A stretch of DNA of 64,000 bases from Pseudomonas hunanensis (GCF_013393325.1 NZ_QJRC01000088.1:145215-209214); one strand, 5' to 3'. Shown: positions 7,292 to 17,489, numbered from the stretch's first letter. Translations and numbers: made by a program. The notes: a model not told the origin generated them from the sequence alone.

Positions 7292-10147
7292 TCAGGCGCT
7301 TTGCGCCAAAACCTGCTCCAGCCCCTCATTCAAAGCCTGCTCCAGCACCCGCTTGTAGCTCAGGTACACCTGCGTCGCCCCCAGCCGGTCATCCAGCAAC
7401 TCGGATAAATCCAGGTCGGTGATATAGCACTGGTACTGCCCTGCGCCGTGGCGCTGGCCAATGATCTGCCGGGCCACCACCGCATACAGCTGCTCGCCAT
7501 GCTCCAGCTCGGAAAACTCCTGTTGGTCGCAATACAGCGTCACATGCGCCGCGCCCGCGACCCCGGCCTGGATGATCGCCTGCACCTCATAGTAAGGCTG
7601 GTCGCTGCCCTCGATCGGGGCCAGGCGCGGCTCGATGCTGCGTGCCTTGCCTGCGCCAGAGGGCAGAAGCTGCGCATAGTGGATATCCAGCGAGGCCGGC
7701 CGCAGGCCGTCGAGCGGCAAGCGGGCATCGCGGCGCATCACCACCGAGCGCAGAAAGCGTTGCAGCGGCAGTAGCAAGTGCGTTTCGTCATGCAATGGCA
7801 GGCGTTGTTGCCACAGCGCGTTGTACTCATCCAACACATACAGCTCGGCCCAACCGTCCTGCAGGCGATAGAACACCTGGATACAGGCCGGCCTGCCGTG
7901 CTCCAGTACCAGGCGCAGGTCGTGGTCTTGCAGGGCGTTGGCGTCCAGGTACAGCGGGCTGTAGGCGCCGCGCTCTTCGCCCAGGTAGGCTAGCAGCGCC
8001 TCATGCTCGTCCAGGGTGGTCAGGCTGACATGCTGGGGTAGCAGCTCCAGTACATGGGTGTGCTGGGCTACCTGCAGCAGGTAGCGATGGTGCAGCCCCT
8101 GGTCCAGCAGCAGTTGCACGGTGTCGAAAATCTCCTCTACACGCTGGCCGATGGCCTGGGCGCGGCTCTGGCAGAAGCAGCGCACCCGCACCCGCGGCCG
8201 GTGGCCGTGCAGTACCGGGCTGTTGAGGAAATCGCGCAGGCAGCGCACCAGTGCGTGCTCGCCGTCATAGCGCTGGACCAGCACCTCGTTCCAGCTGTTG
8301 ATGGTGACCTGGTCCAGGGTCAGCACCAGGTTTTCGCGCACACCGGCGTAGCTCAGCGAGTCGGTGCGCTCGGTGGTCATCAGAATGTTCAGGTCGCGGT
8401 GATGGCGCAGCGGGTCGATGGCGACATTGACCAGCAACAGCACCTCGTCGGCAACGCTGGGCTGCAGCAGGCGCACTTCACTGACGGTCGGCAAGGGCAG
8501 GGGAATGCTCTGCTGCAGGCAGCCCAGCAGGTTGAACAGCTCGTACTCGCCAAGGTCGCTACTGCCTGGGTGCAGCGCCAGGCGGGTGCTGCTGTCGATC
8601 ACGCCGTTGCGATGGGCCCAGGCGAGCAGCTCGAGCAGCTCGCGGCAGCGCTTGATCGGGCTGAAGTGCTCCACCTCGTGGGTGCTCAAGTTGCCGCTGT
8701 AAAGCTCCCAGTGGTGGTTGCCCGGCTCCTTGCGGTTGGGTGCCTGGACCAAGGTCAAGGTGCCTTCGGCGAGGTCTGGGGCGATACCGGGGTTGATCAC
8801 TTCGACCTTGCCGGCGCGGCGCTCGAACGCCGCATACAGGCGCCGGCCCAGTACATTGAGGTCGCGCTGGTCGGCGCGGCTGCTGGCGTTCTGGGTGAGC
8901 GCGAACTGGCTGAGGAAGCGGTAACTGTGGTTCAGCTCGGCCACCAGTTCGCGGCGCTCGACAGCAACCTGTTGCACTTTCCATTGACGGCGGCTGTCCA
9001 GCAAGGCCAGCTGTTGCTGGCTCCAGCCCCACTCGTCGGTCAGGCGCTGCAGCAGCCGGCGTTGCCAGCCCATGCTGCGACCCTGGTCGCTGAGCTTCTT
9101 GTTCACCTTGAGGTACAGGCTGCGGCGTACCAGCTCCAGGCGCGCGTGTTCGCCACGTTGCAGCAGGTAGCGTTCGATGCGCCGGTAAACCATCACGTAG
9201 GGGTCGAGCTCGTCGAGGTCTAGCTGGTTGGCGAACACGGCCTGCTTGTAGTCCAGGCTCAGGCAGCGCACGGCAGGGTGTTCGCTGGCGTAGGCTTCGG
9301 TCAGCAGCAGTTTGAGCAGCGATTTGTAGGGCGAGTCGATACCTTTGAACAACTGCCACAGGCCGGCGCCGACGAACTCGCCGGGCGGAATGTGCGCCAG
9401 GTTGCCGAGGTCGAGGGCGTCATGGCTGCGGATGAACCGTTTGGACAGCAGGGTCTGGGTATAACTGTGGTAGTTGTGTTCCTGATACACCGGCACCAGC
9501 CACCATAGCGGTGTGCGCCCGGCCAGCCACAGGGTGGTGCGGTAGAACTCGTCCAGCAGCAAGTAGTGCTGGGTGGTGCCACAGTCGTCGGAGCCGAGCT
9601 GGCCATCGCGCTCGCCATGGGCGAAGCCCTGCGTGTCGATCAGGAAAAAGTGTGCTTCGGCTCCCAGGCTTGCCGCCCAGGCCTCCAGTTGCTGGCACTT
9701 GCGGCGCAGTTCATCCAACTGGTGTTCGGGCAAGCCGGGTGCGTGGCACACCCACAGGTCCATGTCGCTGTGCTCGGCCTGGGCCAGCGAGCCCAGGCTG
9801 CCCATCAGGAACAGGCCGTGAATCGGACGTGGCGGGTTGCCATGCGCGGCCTTGTAGGTGAACGAGCGCGCCAGGCGCTGGGCCTCCGCCACCAGCTCGG
9901 CACCTGGCGCATAGCCCGATACGCCGGCAGGCGTACTGCCCGAGACGTAGCCTGGCAACAGCGGGTGGTTTACGTGAAACAGCAGCGGTAGCAGCGTCAG
10001 TACCTGTTGCTGACGTGTCGACAGGCCTTCCATTGCCCGCTGCAGCCGCCCTTGGTTTAACTGCAGGAAGCGCGCACGCAATGTCGCCAGGACCTTGCGG
10101 TCGATGCCTTCGTCCAGGTCGGGGCGGATTTCGTGAGGGTGGTTCAT
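7292..10147 (-). CDS. cyaA: Class I adenylate cyclase CyaA
   Basis: Makes cAMP from ATP. The 951-residue product has the class I layout: an N-terminal nucleotidyltransferase domain with GSLGS and the metal-binding SDMDLW (Asp128, Asp130), then a long C-terminal regulatory region that in enterics responds to the glucose PTS. Length is slightly above the E. coli enzyme (848), as usual in pseudomonads. Transcribed alone, divergent from the YaiI-type gene. cAMP here would act through Crp/Vfr-type regulators, none of which is in the window. Confidence 0.95.
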   Translation of the reverse strand: MNHPHEIRPDLDEGIDRKVLATLRARFLQLNQGRLQRAMEGLSTRQQQVLTLLPLLFHVNHPLLPGYVSGSTPAGVSGYAPGAELVAEAQRLARSFTYKAAHGNPPRPIHGLFLMGSLGSLAQAEHSDMDLWVCHAPGLPEHQLDELRRKCQQLEAWAASLGAEAHFFLIDTQGFAHGERDGQLGSDDCGTTQHYLLLDEFYRTTLWLAGRTPLWWLVPVYQEHNYHSYTQTLLSKRFIRSHDALDLGNLAHIPPGEFVGAGLWQLFKGIDSPYKSLLKLLLTEAYASEHPAVRCLSLDYKQAVFANQLDLDELDPYVMVYRRIERYLLQRGEHARLELVRRSLYLKVNKKLSDQGRSMGWQRRLLQRLTDEWGWSQQQLALLDSRRQWKVQQVAVERRELVAELNHSYRFLSQFALTQNASSRADQRDLNVLGRRLYAAFERRAGKVEVINPGIAPDLAEGTLTLVQAPNRKEPGNHHWELYSGNLSTHEVEHFSPIKRCRELLELLAWAHRNGVIDSSTRLALHPGSSDLGEYELFNLLGCLQQSIPLPLPTVSEVRLLQPSVADEVLLLVNVAIDPLRHHRDLNILMTTERTDSLSYAGVRENLVLTLDQVTINSWNEVLVQRYDGEHALVRCLRDFLNSPVLHGHRPRVRVRCFCQSRAQAIGQRVEEIFDTVQLLLDQGLHHRYLLQVAQHTHVLELLPQHVSLTTLDEHEALLAYLGEERGAYSPLYLDANALQDHDLRLVLEHGRPACIQVFYRLQDGWAELYVLDEYNALWQQRLPLHDETHLLLPLQRFLRSVVMRRDARLPLDGLRPASLDIHYAQLLPSGAGKARSIEPRLAPIEGSDQPYYEVQAIIQAGVAGAAHVTLYCDQQEFSELEHGEQLYAVVARQIIGQRHGAGQYQCYITDLDLSELLDDRLGATQVYLSYKRVLEQALNEGLEQVLAQSA

Positions 10148-10313
10148 TGCGCGCTCGGGCAGGCCAGTGAAGCTGTGGCGAGTTTAGCCTGAGTGGCGGG
10201 GTCGGATAAGCAGTAATTGTAATTCTGGCGCCATTTTTCCAGCGTTCTCGCGCTCCAGCTTTCGCTGTGCTTCAGGCATGATGGGCGCATTGAGTCCAAG
10301 TCGAGAATTTCCG

Positions 10314-10766
10314 ATGCGTGTATGGATCGATGCCGATGCCTGCCCCAAAGCGGCCAGGGATCTGATCGTCAAGTTCGCCCTCAAGCGCAAGTTCGAGGTG
10401 GTGATGGTGGCGGGGCAGGCCGTGGCCAAGCCGGCGTTCGCGATCGTGCGCCTGATTGTGGTGCCCAGCGGCATGGACGCGGCCGACGATTACCTGGTCG
10501 AGCACGCCGTGCCTGGCGAGTTGGTGATCTGCAGTGACGTACCGCTGGCCGACCGCCTGGTGAAAAAGGGCGTGGCGGCACTGGACCCGCGTGGGCGAGA
10601 GTTCGACGAACGCAACATGGGCGACCGCCTGGCGGCGCGCAACCTGTTCACCGAGCTGCGCGAGCAGGGCCAGGTGGGGGGCGGGCAGGGCGCTTACGGC
10701 GAGCGGGAGAAGCAGGCATTTGCCAATGCGCTGGACCGGATCATTGCCCGGCTGTCCAAGTCCTGA
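10314..10766 (+). CDS. YaiI/UPF0178 (DUF188) protein
   Basis: A 150-residue member of UPF0178, a PIN/NYN-like nuclease-type fold. Seen: the N-terminal MRVWIDADACPK motif with two conserved Asp, GMDAADDYLV and ICSDVPLADRL with further acidic residues forming the putative metal site, and LDPRGREFD. No function has been firmly assigned to the family. The ATG at 10314 is chosen over upstream starts because it begins exactly at the conserved motif. Confidence 0.88.
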   Translation: MRVWIDADACPKAARDLIVKFALKRKFEVVMVAGQAVAKPAFAIVRLIVVPSGMDAADDYLVEHAVPGELVICSDVPLADRLVKKGVAALDPRGREFDERNMGDRLAARNLFTELREQGQVGGGQGAYGEREKQAFANALDRIIARLSKS

Positions 10767-10800
10767 AGAGCTTGCGGTTCTCTGTGGGAACGGCCTTGTG

Positions 10801-10833
10801 TCGCGAAAGGGGCGCGTTGCGGCCCTTTCGCGA
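10801..10833. terminator. Hairpin between convergent yaiI-type gene and elbB
   Basis: Perfect 11-bp arms (10801-10811 and 10823-10833) with an 11-base loop, next to a partial REP sequence at about 10784-10806. No T-tract is obvious, so termination is inferred from its place between two gene ends. Confidence 0.5.
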
Positions 10834-10862
10834 GGCACAGAAGGCCGCGCCGCTTTCGGTGC

Positions 10863-11522
10863 TTACTCGTGTGTCAGTTCCAGCACCCGGTCCACCAGCT
10901 TGTAGATGCCCCCCGCCGCTTCGCTGATCGACTTGGCTTCCATGTAAGCCGGCGTAGTCACCAGTTTGCGCTGGGAGTCTTCGACAATATCGTGCACATC
11001 GCACTCCTCATGGGTGCCGCCCATCTTCTCGACCGCCGCCGCCGTGCCGGCGTCGCTGCCGATGGTGCAGACCACGCCCGGCCCGTAGATCTTCGCGGCC
11101 AGTGCCGGCGAGATGCAGATCAGCCCAACCGGCTTGCAGGCGTCGGCAAAGGCTTCGGCCAGGGTCAGTACGTCCGGGTTGATGCTGCAGTTGGCACCTT
11201 CCACGGCAAAATTGGAGAGGTTCTTTGCCGCCCCAAAACCGCCTGGCACGATCAACGCATCGAAGTCCTCGGCCTTGGCCTCGCGGATGTCCTTGACCTC
11301 GCCGCGGGCTATGCGCGCCGATTCCACCAGCACATTACGCGACTCGGGCATTTCCTCGCCGGTCAGGTGGTTGATGACGTGCATCTGTGCAATGTTCGGC
11401 GCGAAGCACTGCACCTGCGCACCGCGCTGGTCGAGGCGCAGCAGGGTGATCACGCTTTCGTGGATTTCGGCGCCGTCGTACACGCCACAGCCGGAAAGAA
11501 TCACCGCTACTTTTTTTGTCAT
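10863..11522 (-). CDS. elbB: ElbB-type DJ-1/PfpI family glyoxalase-like protein
   Basis: A 219-residue protein close to E. coli ElbB: the N-terminal VILSGCGVYDGAEIHE, the nucleophile-elbow-like IVPGGFGAAKNL, LICISPAL with the putative active Cys, and TPAYMEAKSI near the end. ElbB was linked to isoprenoid synthesis and has glyoxalase III activity in vitro; the true substrate is unclear. The ATG at 11522 (ggag 8 bases upstream) is preferred over a GTG six bases earlier, which is too close to the Shine-Dalgarno. Confidence 0.88.
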   Translation of the reverse strand: MTKKVAVILSGCGVYDGAEIHESVITLLRLDQRGAQVQCFAPNIAQMHVINHLTGEEMPESRNVLVESARIARGEVKDIREAKAEDFDALIVPGGFGAAKNLSNFAVEGANCSINPDVLTLAEAFADACKPVGLICISPALAAKIYGPGVVCTIGSDAGTAAAVEKMGGTHEECDVHDIVEDSQRKLVTTPAYMEAKSISEAAGGIYKLVDRVLELTHE

Positions 11523-11634
11523 GTTCACTACTCCAGTGTCGAGGCGCTAAATGTCCTCTAGTTTGGCAGATGTCGCCATAGGGATTCCCGCGAGTGCGGC
11601 CTAATCTTGGTGGATAACGCCTGAGGTCGTGCCC

Positions 11635-12930
11635 ATGGACCTGATACTGCTGGCTGTGCCGTTCTTCTTTGTGCTGATTGCCGTCGAGCTGGTAGCTGAC
11701 CGCGTGCGTGGCCAGCGCAATTTCACCCTGGCCGACTCGATCAACAGCCTTAGCACCGGCGCACTGTCGACCAGTACCGGGCTGCTGACCAAAGGGGTAG
11801 GGCTGGTCACCTATGCACTGGCCTTTGAACACCTGGCGGTTTTGCGGTTGCCGGCAGAGGCGTGGTGGGTATGGCTGCTGGCCTTTGTCCTGTACGACTT
11901 CTGTTACTACTGGCTGCATCGCCTGGGGCATGAGCGCAACGTGCTGTGGGCCGCACACTCGGTGCATCACCAGAGCGAGGAGTACAACCTCACCACGGCG
12001 CTGCGCCAGACCAGTAGCGGGTTCATCTTCTCGTGGCTGTTCTACCTGCCGCTGGCGCTGGTGGGCGTACCGCCACTGGTGTTCATCACCGTGGCCTCGC
12101 TCAACCTGCTGTATCAGTTCTGGGTGCATACCCGACACATCCCCAAGCTTGGCTGGCTCGAGTGGGTGTTGATCACACCATCCAACCATCGCGTCCACCA
12201 TGCGCAAAACCCTGCTTACTTGGATCGCAATTACGGCGGTGTGTTCATTCTCTGGGACCGTCTGTTCGGCACCTTCAAAGAGGAGGACCCGGCCGAGCCG
12301 GTGGTGTTCGGGGTGACGACACCGTTGGCCAGCTGGAACCCGCTGTGGGCCAACCTGCAGTTCTATGCCCAGCTCTGGCATGACGCCCGGCACACCACCA
12401 GCCTGCGGGACAAGCTGCGCATCTGGTTCATGCCCACCGGTTGGCGCCCGGCCGACGTGGCTGCGCGCTTCCCGCAGGCCAAGCAGGACCTGGCGCTGTT
12501 TCGCAAGTTCGAGATTGCCCTGGGTCGCGCGCAACAAGCCTACGTGGCGGCGCAGTTCGTGGTGTATGTGGCTTTGGGCAGCTACCTGATGGATGTGGCC
12601 GACCGCGTGCCGATCGCCGCGCTGGTGCTCGGCTGGTCGCTGATGGCGTTTGGTCTGTTCGTGCTGGGCGCTTTGCTGGAGAACCGGCGCTGGGCTGCGC
12701 GCCTGGAGCTAGCGCGGCTGCTGCTGAATGCGCCGGCGTTGTACCTGGCCGGCGCCTTGGGCTTAGCGGTGGTCGCGCCGCTGGCCTGGTTCCTGCTCGT
12801 GGCTTACAGCTTGCTCAGCCTCTGGGGCCTGGGCCAGGCCCGCCGCCTTGCGCTCCGCGCGCAGGGTGCGGAAGCGCCGACGCAGCCACAGCAGGCCGCC
12901 CAGCGCCACCAGGCCGCCGAGCACCCATAG
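11635..12930 (+). CDS. Fatty acid hydroxylase / sterol desaturase family membrane protein
   Basis: About 431 residues with several membrane helices and the three histidine clusters of the di-iron fatty acid hydroxylase superfamily: HRLGH, HSVHH and NHRVHH. A conserved DRNYGGVFILWDRLFGTF block follows. The C-terminal third adds further hydrophobic helices and a Gln/Ala-rich tail. Such enzymes hydroxylate or desaturate lipids at the membrane; the substrate is not known here. gagg at 11623 favours the ATG at 11635. Its last 168 bases overlap the end of the opposite DedA gene, which is unusual. Confidence 0.85.
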   Translation: MDLILLAVPFFFVLIAVELVADRVRGQRNFTLADSINSLSTGALSTSTGLLTKGVGLVTYALAFEHLAVLRLPAEAWWVWLLAFVLYDFCYYWLHRLGHERNVLWAAHSVHHQSEEYNLTTALRQTSSGFIFSWLFYLPLALVGVPPLVFITVASLNLLYQFWVHTRHIPKLGWLEWVLITPSNHRVHHAQNPAYLDRNYGGVFILWDRLFGTFKEEDPAEPVVFGVTTPLASWNPLWANLQFYAQLWHDARHTTSLRDKLRIWFMPTGWRPADVAARFPQAKQDLALFRKFEIALGRAQQAYVAAQFVVYVALGSYLMDVADRVPIAALVLGWSLMAFGLFVLGALLENRRWAARLELARLLLNAPALYLAGALGLAVVAPLAWFLLVAYSLLSLWGLGQARRLALRAQGAEAPTQPQQAAQRHQAAEHP

Positions 12931-13407
12931 CTCGTAACGTTTCACGTTGCCCAGCAGGCCTTCGAGAATGGCGCCGAAGTGGTACGCGGCCGCGCCCAGG
13001 GCGATTGCCCAGATAGCCGCGCCAATGCCGTTCAGCAGCAGATAGCGGCGGGGTGGATAGCCCGACAGGCCAATGGCCACCGGCATGACCGTGCGCAGGC
13101 CATAGACGAAGCGAAAACTCAGCACCCAGATATCAGGATGGCGGCGGATGTGGTCCAGCGCCCGGTCACCCATTGCCTGCCAGCGCGGCTTGCGCGCCAG
13201 GATCCTGCGCCCGTGGCGGCGGCCCATGAAGTACCACAGCTGATCGCCCGCGTAGCTGCCGAAGAAGGCCACCAGGCACACCAGCTTGATGTCCATGTAA
13301 CCACGGAACGCAAGGAAACCCGCAAGCACCAGGATGGTCTCGCCTTCGAAGAAGGTGCCTAGAAAAAGGGCAAAGTAGCCGAAATCCTGCAGGAATTGTT
13401 GAAGCAT
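12763..13407 (-). CDS. DedA family membrane protein
   Basis: A 214-residue DedA/SNARE-associated family protein. Conserved blocks visible: FGYFALFLGTFFEGETILVLAGF, GSYAGDQLWYFMGRRHG, and FRFVYGLRTVMPVAIGLSG with the conserved Arg residues. These inner-membrane proteins recycle undecaprenyl phosphate or phospholipids and support proton-motive force. The start MLQQFL at 13407 fits the family, though its Shine-Dalgarno is weak. The open frame continues far upstream across ppk, but that part is antisense noise. The last part of the gene is antisense to the hydroxylase-type gene. Confidence 0.88.
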   Translation of the reverse strand: MLQQFLQDFGYFALFLGTFFEGETILVLAGFLAFRGYMDIKLVCLVAFFGSYAGDQLWYFMGRRHGRRILARKPRWQAMGDRALDHIRRHPDIWVLSFRFVYGLRTVMPVAIGLSGYPPRRYLLLNGIGAAIWAIALGAAAYHFGAILEGLLGNVKRYELWVLGGLVALGGLLWLRRRFRTLRAERKAAGLAQAPEAEQAVSHEQEPGQRRDHR

Positions 13408-13541
13408 TTTCTGAGGTGCTGGCGAAATGAACGCGAAGCCTACCCCTTCGCGCGCAATCGTGAAAGTGTCCAAATGTGTCTCGACGTGAACAATTCCTAC
13501 ACAGACAATGCCAGAGGCCACGCGCCATGGCTTGCCCTGGT

Positions 13542-13559
13542 GTGTAACACAGGCGTCAT
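13542..13559 (+). promoter_or_regulatory. Weak PHO-box-like repeat upstream of ppk
   Basis: gtgtaac and gcgtcat are spaced by four bases, an 11-base period as in PhoB sites, matching 9 of 14 positions of the CTGTCAT repeat. A TATCTT hexamer lies 11 bases downstream. Much weaker than the ppx site. Confidence 0.2.
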
Positions 13560-13620
13560 AATGGGCGCTTATCTTGCCGCTCAATTGATGATAGGGCGTT
13601 AACGTCCTCAGGAACGCCAG

Positions 13621-15864
13621 ATGAATAATGAAGTGCTCACCCCTGTCGCGATCAAGGATGCCCAGGAGCTCCCAGAAGAGATGGTGCAGACCCCGCCTGA
13701 CCTGCCGCCGGCGCCTGAGCCCGTAGCGGAGCAGGTGGCCGAGCCTGTGGCCCCGGTGCCCGCACCGGCCCCGGCAATCACCGTCCCTGGCCTGGACGAC
13801 AGCAGCCTGTACATTCATCGCGAACTCTCGCAGTTGCAGTTCAACATCCGCGTGCTGGAACAGGCACTGGACGAGAACTACCCGTTGCTTGAACGGCTCA
13901 AGTTCCTGCTGATCTTCTCCAGCAACCTCGATGAGTTCTTCGAGATCCGCGTGGCCGGGTTGAAGAAGCAGATCAATTTTGCCCGTGAACAGGCCGGTGC
14001 CGATGGCTTGCAGCCGCACCAGGCGTTGGCGCGTATCAGCGAACTGGTGCACATCGAGGTAGAGCGCCAGTACGCGATCCTCAATGACGTGCTGCTGCCG
14101 GAGCTGGAAAAGCATCAGATTCGCTTCATTCGCCGTCGTTACTGGACGCCCAAACTCAAGACCTGGGTGCGCCGCTATTTCCGCGACGAAATCGCCCCGA
14201 TCATCACCCCGATCGGCCTCGACCCGACCCACCCGTTCCCGTTGCTGGTGAACAAGAGCCTCAACTTCATCGTCGAGCTTGAGGGTGTGGACGCCTTCGG
14301 TCGCGATTCGGGCTTGGCGATCATCCCTGCCCCACGCCTGCTGCCACGGGTCATCCGCGTGCCTGAAGAGGTGGGTGGCCCGGGTGCCAACTACGTGTTC
14401 CTGTCGTCGATGATCCACGCGCACGCCGACGACCTGTTCCAGGGCATGAAGGTGAAGGGCTGCTACCAGTTCCGCCTCACCCGTAACGCCGACCTGGCGC
14501 TGGACTCCGAAGAAGTCGACGACCTGGCCCGTGCTCTGCGTGGTGAGCTGTTCTCGCGCCGTTACGGCGATGCCGTGCGCCTGGAAGTGGCCGACACCTG
14601 CCCGAAACACCTGTCGGACTACCTGCTCAAGCAGTTCAGCCTCAGCGAAAGCGAGCTGTACCAGGTCAATGGCCCGGTCAACCTCACCCGCCTGTTCAGC
14701 ATTACCGGCCTGGACAGCCACCCGGAGCTTCAGTACACGCCGTTCACCCCGGCAATCCCCAAGCTGCTGGTGAACGCCGACAACATTTTCAGCGTGATCA
14801 GCAAGCAGGACATCCTGCTGATGCACCCGTTCGAGTCCTTCACCCCGGTGGTCGACCTGCTGCGCCAGGCCGCCAAGGACCCACATGTGCTCGCCGTGCG
14901 CCAGACCCTGTACCGCTCCGGGGCCAACTCGGAAATCGTCGACGCCCTGGTGGACGCGGCGCGTAACGGCAAGGAGGTCACTGCGGTGATCGAGTTGCGT
15001 GCGCGCTTCGACGAAGAGTCCAACCTGCAGATGGCCAGCCGCCTGCAAGCGGCCGGTGCGGTGGTGATCTACGGCGTGGTCGGGTTCAAGACCCACGCCA
15101 AGATGATGCTGATCCTGCGCCGCGAACAGGGCGAGATCGTGCGTTATGCGCACCTGGGTACCGGCAACTACCACGCCGGCAACGCCCGCCTGTACACCGA
15201 CTACAGCCTGCTGACCTCTGACGACGCCCTCACCGAGGACGTTGGCAAGCTGTTCAGCCAGCTGATCGGCATGGGCAAGACCCTGCGCATGAAGAAGCTG
15301 CTGCACGCGCCGTTCACCCTGAAAAAGGGCATGCTCGACATGATCGCGCGGGAAACCCAGTTCGCCCTCGAAGGCAAGCCGGCGCACATCATCGCCAAGT
15401 TCAACTCGCTGACCGACGCCAAGGTCATCAAGGCGCTGTACAAGGCCAGCCAGTCGGGTGTGAAAATCGACCTGGTGGTGCGCGGCATGTGCTGCTTGCG
15501 CCCAGGTATTCCGGGGGTTTCGCACAACATTCAGGTGCGCTCGATCATCGGCCGCTTCCTCGAGCACACGCGGGTGTTCTACTTCCTCAATGGCGGCGAA
15601 GAGCAGATCTACCTGTCCAGCGCCGACTGGATGGAGCGCAACCTCGACAAGCGCGTCGAGACCTGCTTCCCGGTGGAAGGCAAGAAGCTGTTGCTGCGGG
15701 TGAAGAAGGAGCTGGAAGGCTACCTGACCGACAACACCCACGCCTGGACGTTGCAGCCAGACGGGCGCTACGTGCGTAGCACCCCGACCGGCAATCAGAA
15801 CCCGCGCAGTGCCCAGGCGACCCTGCTGGAGCGCCTGAGCAACCCGGTCCTCAACGTACGCTGA
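13621..15864 (+). CDS. ppk: Polyphosphate kinase Ppk1
   Basis: Reversibly polymerises the gamma phosphate of ATP into polyphosphate. The 747-residue product has a Pro/Glu-rich N-terminal extension of about 60 residues before the conserved [13 protein letters not shown], then the N, H, C1 and C2 domains. The autophosphorylated histidine lies in AHLGTGNYH (His511), followed by [31 protein letters not shown] marks the C2 domain. agga at 13610-13613 supports the long start; a shorter protein from 13681 is possible. It converges on ppx, overlapping it by 14 bases. Confidence 0.96.
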   Translation: MNNEVLTPVAIKDAQELPEEMVQTPPDLPPAPEPVAEQVAEPVAPVPAPAPAITVPGLDDSSLYIHRELSQLQFNIRVLEQALDENYPLLERLKFLLIFSSNLDEFFEIRVAGLKKQINFAREQAGADGLQPHQALARISELVHIEVERQYAILNDVLLPELEKHQIRFIRRRYWTPKLKTWVRRYFRDEIAPIITPIGLDPTHPFPLLVNKSLNFIVELEGVDAFGRDSGLAIIPAPRLLPRVIRVPEEVGGPGANYVFLSSMIHAHADDLFQGMKVKGCYQFRLTRNADLALDSEEVDDLARALRGELFSRRYGDAVRLEVADTCPKHLSDYLLKQFSLSESELYQVNGPVNLTRLFSITGLDSHPELQYTPFTPAIPKLLVNADNIFSVISKQDILLMHPFESFTPVVDLLRQAAKDPHVLAVRQTLYRSGANSEIVDALVDAARNGKEVTAVIELRARFDEESNLQMASRLQAAGAVVIYGVVGFKTHAKMMLILRREQGEIVRYAHLGTGNYHAGNARLYTDYSLLTSDDALTEDVGKLFSQLIGMGKTLRMKKLLHAPFTLKKGMLDMIARETQFALEGKPAHIIAKFNSLTDAKVIKALYKASQSGVKIDLVVRGMCCLRPGIPGVSHNIQVRSIIGRFLEHTRVFYFLNGGEEQIYLSSADWMERNLDKRVETCFPVEGKKLLLRVKKELEGYLTDNTHAWTLQPDGRYVRSTPTGNQNPRSAQATLLERLSNPVLNVR

Positions 15865-17353
15865 GGACGAAGCCGACCCGGGCCAGCCACTCCGCCTCGT
15901 TGGCGAAGTCGGCCTGGGTCAGCTGGTTCTGCTCCAGCCAACCTTCAGGGAAGGCTACATCCAGGCTGTTGTCGCCGCCCTTGAGCTCTACCTTTGGCAT
16001 CTGCTGGGTGCCGCGAATGTGGTGGAACAGAATGGCAAAGCGCAGCAGCACGCACAGGCGCAGCAGCTTGACCCCTTCATCACCCAGCTCAGCGTAACGG
16101 TCCTTGGGGATGTTGCGACGGTGGCCGCGCACCAGCAGGGCCATCATCTGCTGATCTTCGCGAGAAAAGCCCGACAGGTCGGAGTGCTCGATCAGGTAGG
16201 CGCCATGCTTGTGGTAGTGATAGTGGGCAATGTCTAGCCCTATTTCGTGTATTTTCGCGGCCCAGCCAAGCAGATCGCGCCAATTTCCGTCTTTAAGGTC
16301 CCAGGCGTCGGCCACTTGGTCGAAGGCGTGCAATGCCTTGCGTTCCACACGCGCAGCCTGGCCCTGGTCCACGTGGTAGCGCTCCATCAGCGAGTTCAAG
16401 GTGCGTTCGCGCACATCCTCGTGGTGGTGACGGCCGAGCAGGTCGAACAGCACACCTTCGCGCAGGGCACCGTCACAGTGGTCCATGCGCTGCAGCTCCA
16501 GGGCATCGAAGATCGCTTCGAGAATCGCAAGGCCTGCGGGGAAGATGGTCCGGCGGTCCGGCTTGACGCCGTCGAAGTCGATCTTGTCGACCTCGCCCAG
16601 TTTGAACAGCTTGCGCTTGACCCAGGCCAGGCCTTCGGCGTTGACCTCGCCATTGCCCAGGCCGCCGGCCTTGATGGCGGCGCCGATGGCGCGAATGGTA
16701 CCGGACGAGCCAATGGCCTCGTCCCAGGTCAGGCGGTGCAGGGCATTTTCGATACTCATCAGCTCCAGGCGCGCGGCGGTGTACGCCTGGGCATAGCGGG
16801 CCGGGGTGATCTTGCCATCGCGGAAGTAGCGCTGGGTAAAGCTTACGCAACCCATCTGCAGGCTTTCGCGCAGCAGCGGCTCGAAACGCTGGCCGATGAT
16901 GAACTCGGTACTGCCGCCACCGATGTCTGCCACCAGGCGCTTGCCGGGGGTATCGGCCAGGGTGTGCGATACGCCCAGGTAGATCAGGCGCGCTTCTTCA
17001 CGGCCGGAGATGACCTCGACCGGGTGGCCGAGGATGGCCTCGGCGCGCTGGATGAATTCGTTGCGGTTGCGCGCTTCGCGCAAGGCGTTGGTACCGACGA
17101 TGCGTACGGAGCCTGCCGGCATGCCGTTGATCAGTTGAGAAAAGCGCTTGAGGCAATCCAGGCCTCTTTCCATAGACTCTTCACTGAGCTTGCGCTCTTC
17201 GTCGATGCCGGCGGCTAGCTGAACCTTCTCGCCGAGCCGCTCGAGAATGCGGATTTCGGTATGGTGGGCCTTGGCCACGACCATATGAAAACTGTTGGAG
17301 CCAAGGTCGATGGCGGCGATCAGGGACAGGTTCTTCGCGATGGTATGCGGCAT
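15851..17353 (-). CDS. ppx: Exopolyphosphatase Ppx
   Basis: Hydrolyses terminal phosphates from polyphosphate. The 500-residue product starts with the ASKHA-fold [15 protein letters not shown], has the second phosphate loop IGGGSTEFI, and a C-terminal HD-like helical domain ([24 protein letters not shown]). The start at 17353 gives the family N terminus; the frame continues upstream without support. Ppk and Ppx genes are tail to tail and overlap by 14 bases, so their transcripts could interfere. A PHO-box-like direct repeat lies 119 bases upstream. Confidence 0.95.
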   Translation of the reverse strand: MPHTIAKNLSLIAAIDLGSNSFHMVVAKAHHTEIRILERLGEKVQLAAGIDEERKLSEESMERGLDCLKRFSQLINGMPAGSVRIVGTNALREARNRNEFIQRAEAILGHPVEVISGREEARLIYLGVSHTLADTPGKRLVADIGGGSTEFIIGQRFEPLLRESLQMGCVSFTQRYFRDGKITPARYAQAYTAARLELMSIENALHRLTWDEAIGSSGTIRAIGAAIKAGGLGNGEVNAEGLAWVKRKLFKLGEVDKIDFDGVKPDRRTIFPAGLAILEAIFDALELQRMDHCDGALREGVLFDLLGRHHHEDVRERTLNSLMERYHVDQGQAARVERKALHAFDQVADAWDLKDGNWRDLLGWAAKIHEIGLDIAHYHYHKHGAYLIEHSDLSGFSREDQQMMALLVRGHRRNIPKDRYAELGDEGVKLLRLCVLLRFAILFHHIRGTQQMPKVELKGGDNSLDVAFPEGWLEQNQLTQADFANEAEWLARVGFVLSVR

Positions 17354-17471
17354 GATCTGGTTGTTCTCGGTCGTTAACCTGGCAATCGTGCCACGATAGC
17401 AGGCTGTCGCCAACGCGTGACACTCAGCCGGTGTGCTGGCCTTGATGCAAGGCAATGTGCCATTCGATTCT

Positions 17472-17489
17472 ATGACGGCGACATGACAG
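17472..17489 (-). promoter_or_regulatory. Candidate PHO box (PhoB site) upstream of ppx
   Basis: Read on the minus strand: CTGTCAT, four bases, CCGTCAT. This is the 11-base-spaced direct repeat of a PhoB operator, matching 13 of 14 consensus positions. It faces ppx, whose start is 119 bases downstream; a clear -10 was not identified. Confidence 0.5.

Noticed and set aside
12763..15741. A 992-codon minus-strand open frame running across ppk
   Set aside because: Only its last 215 codons are a gene (DedA). The rest is antisense to the fully conserved ppk and is a by-product of GC-rich codon use.
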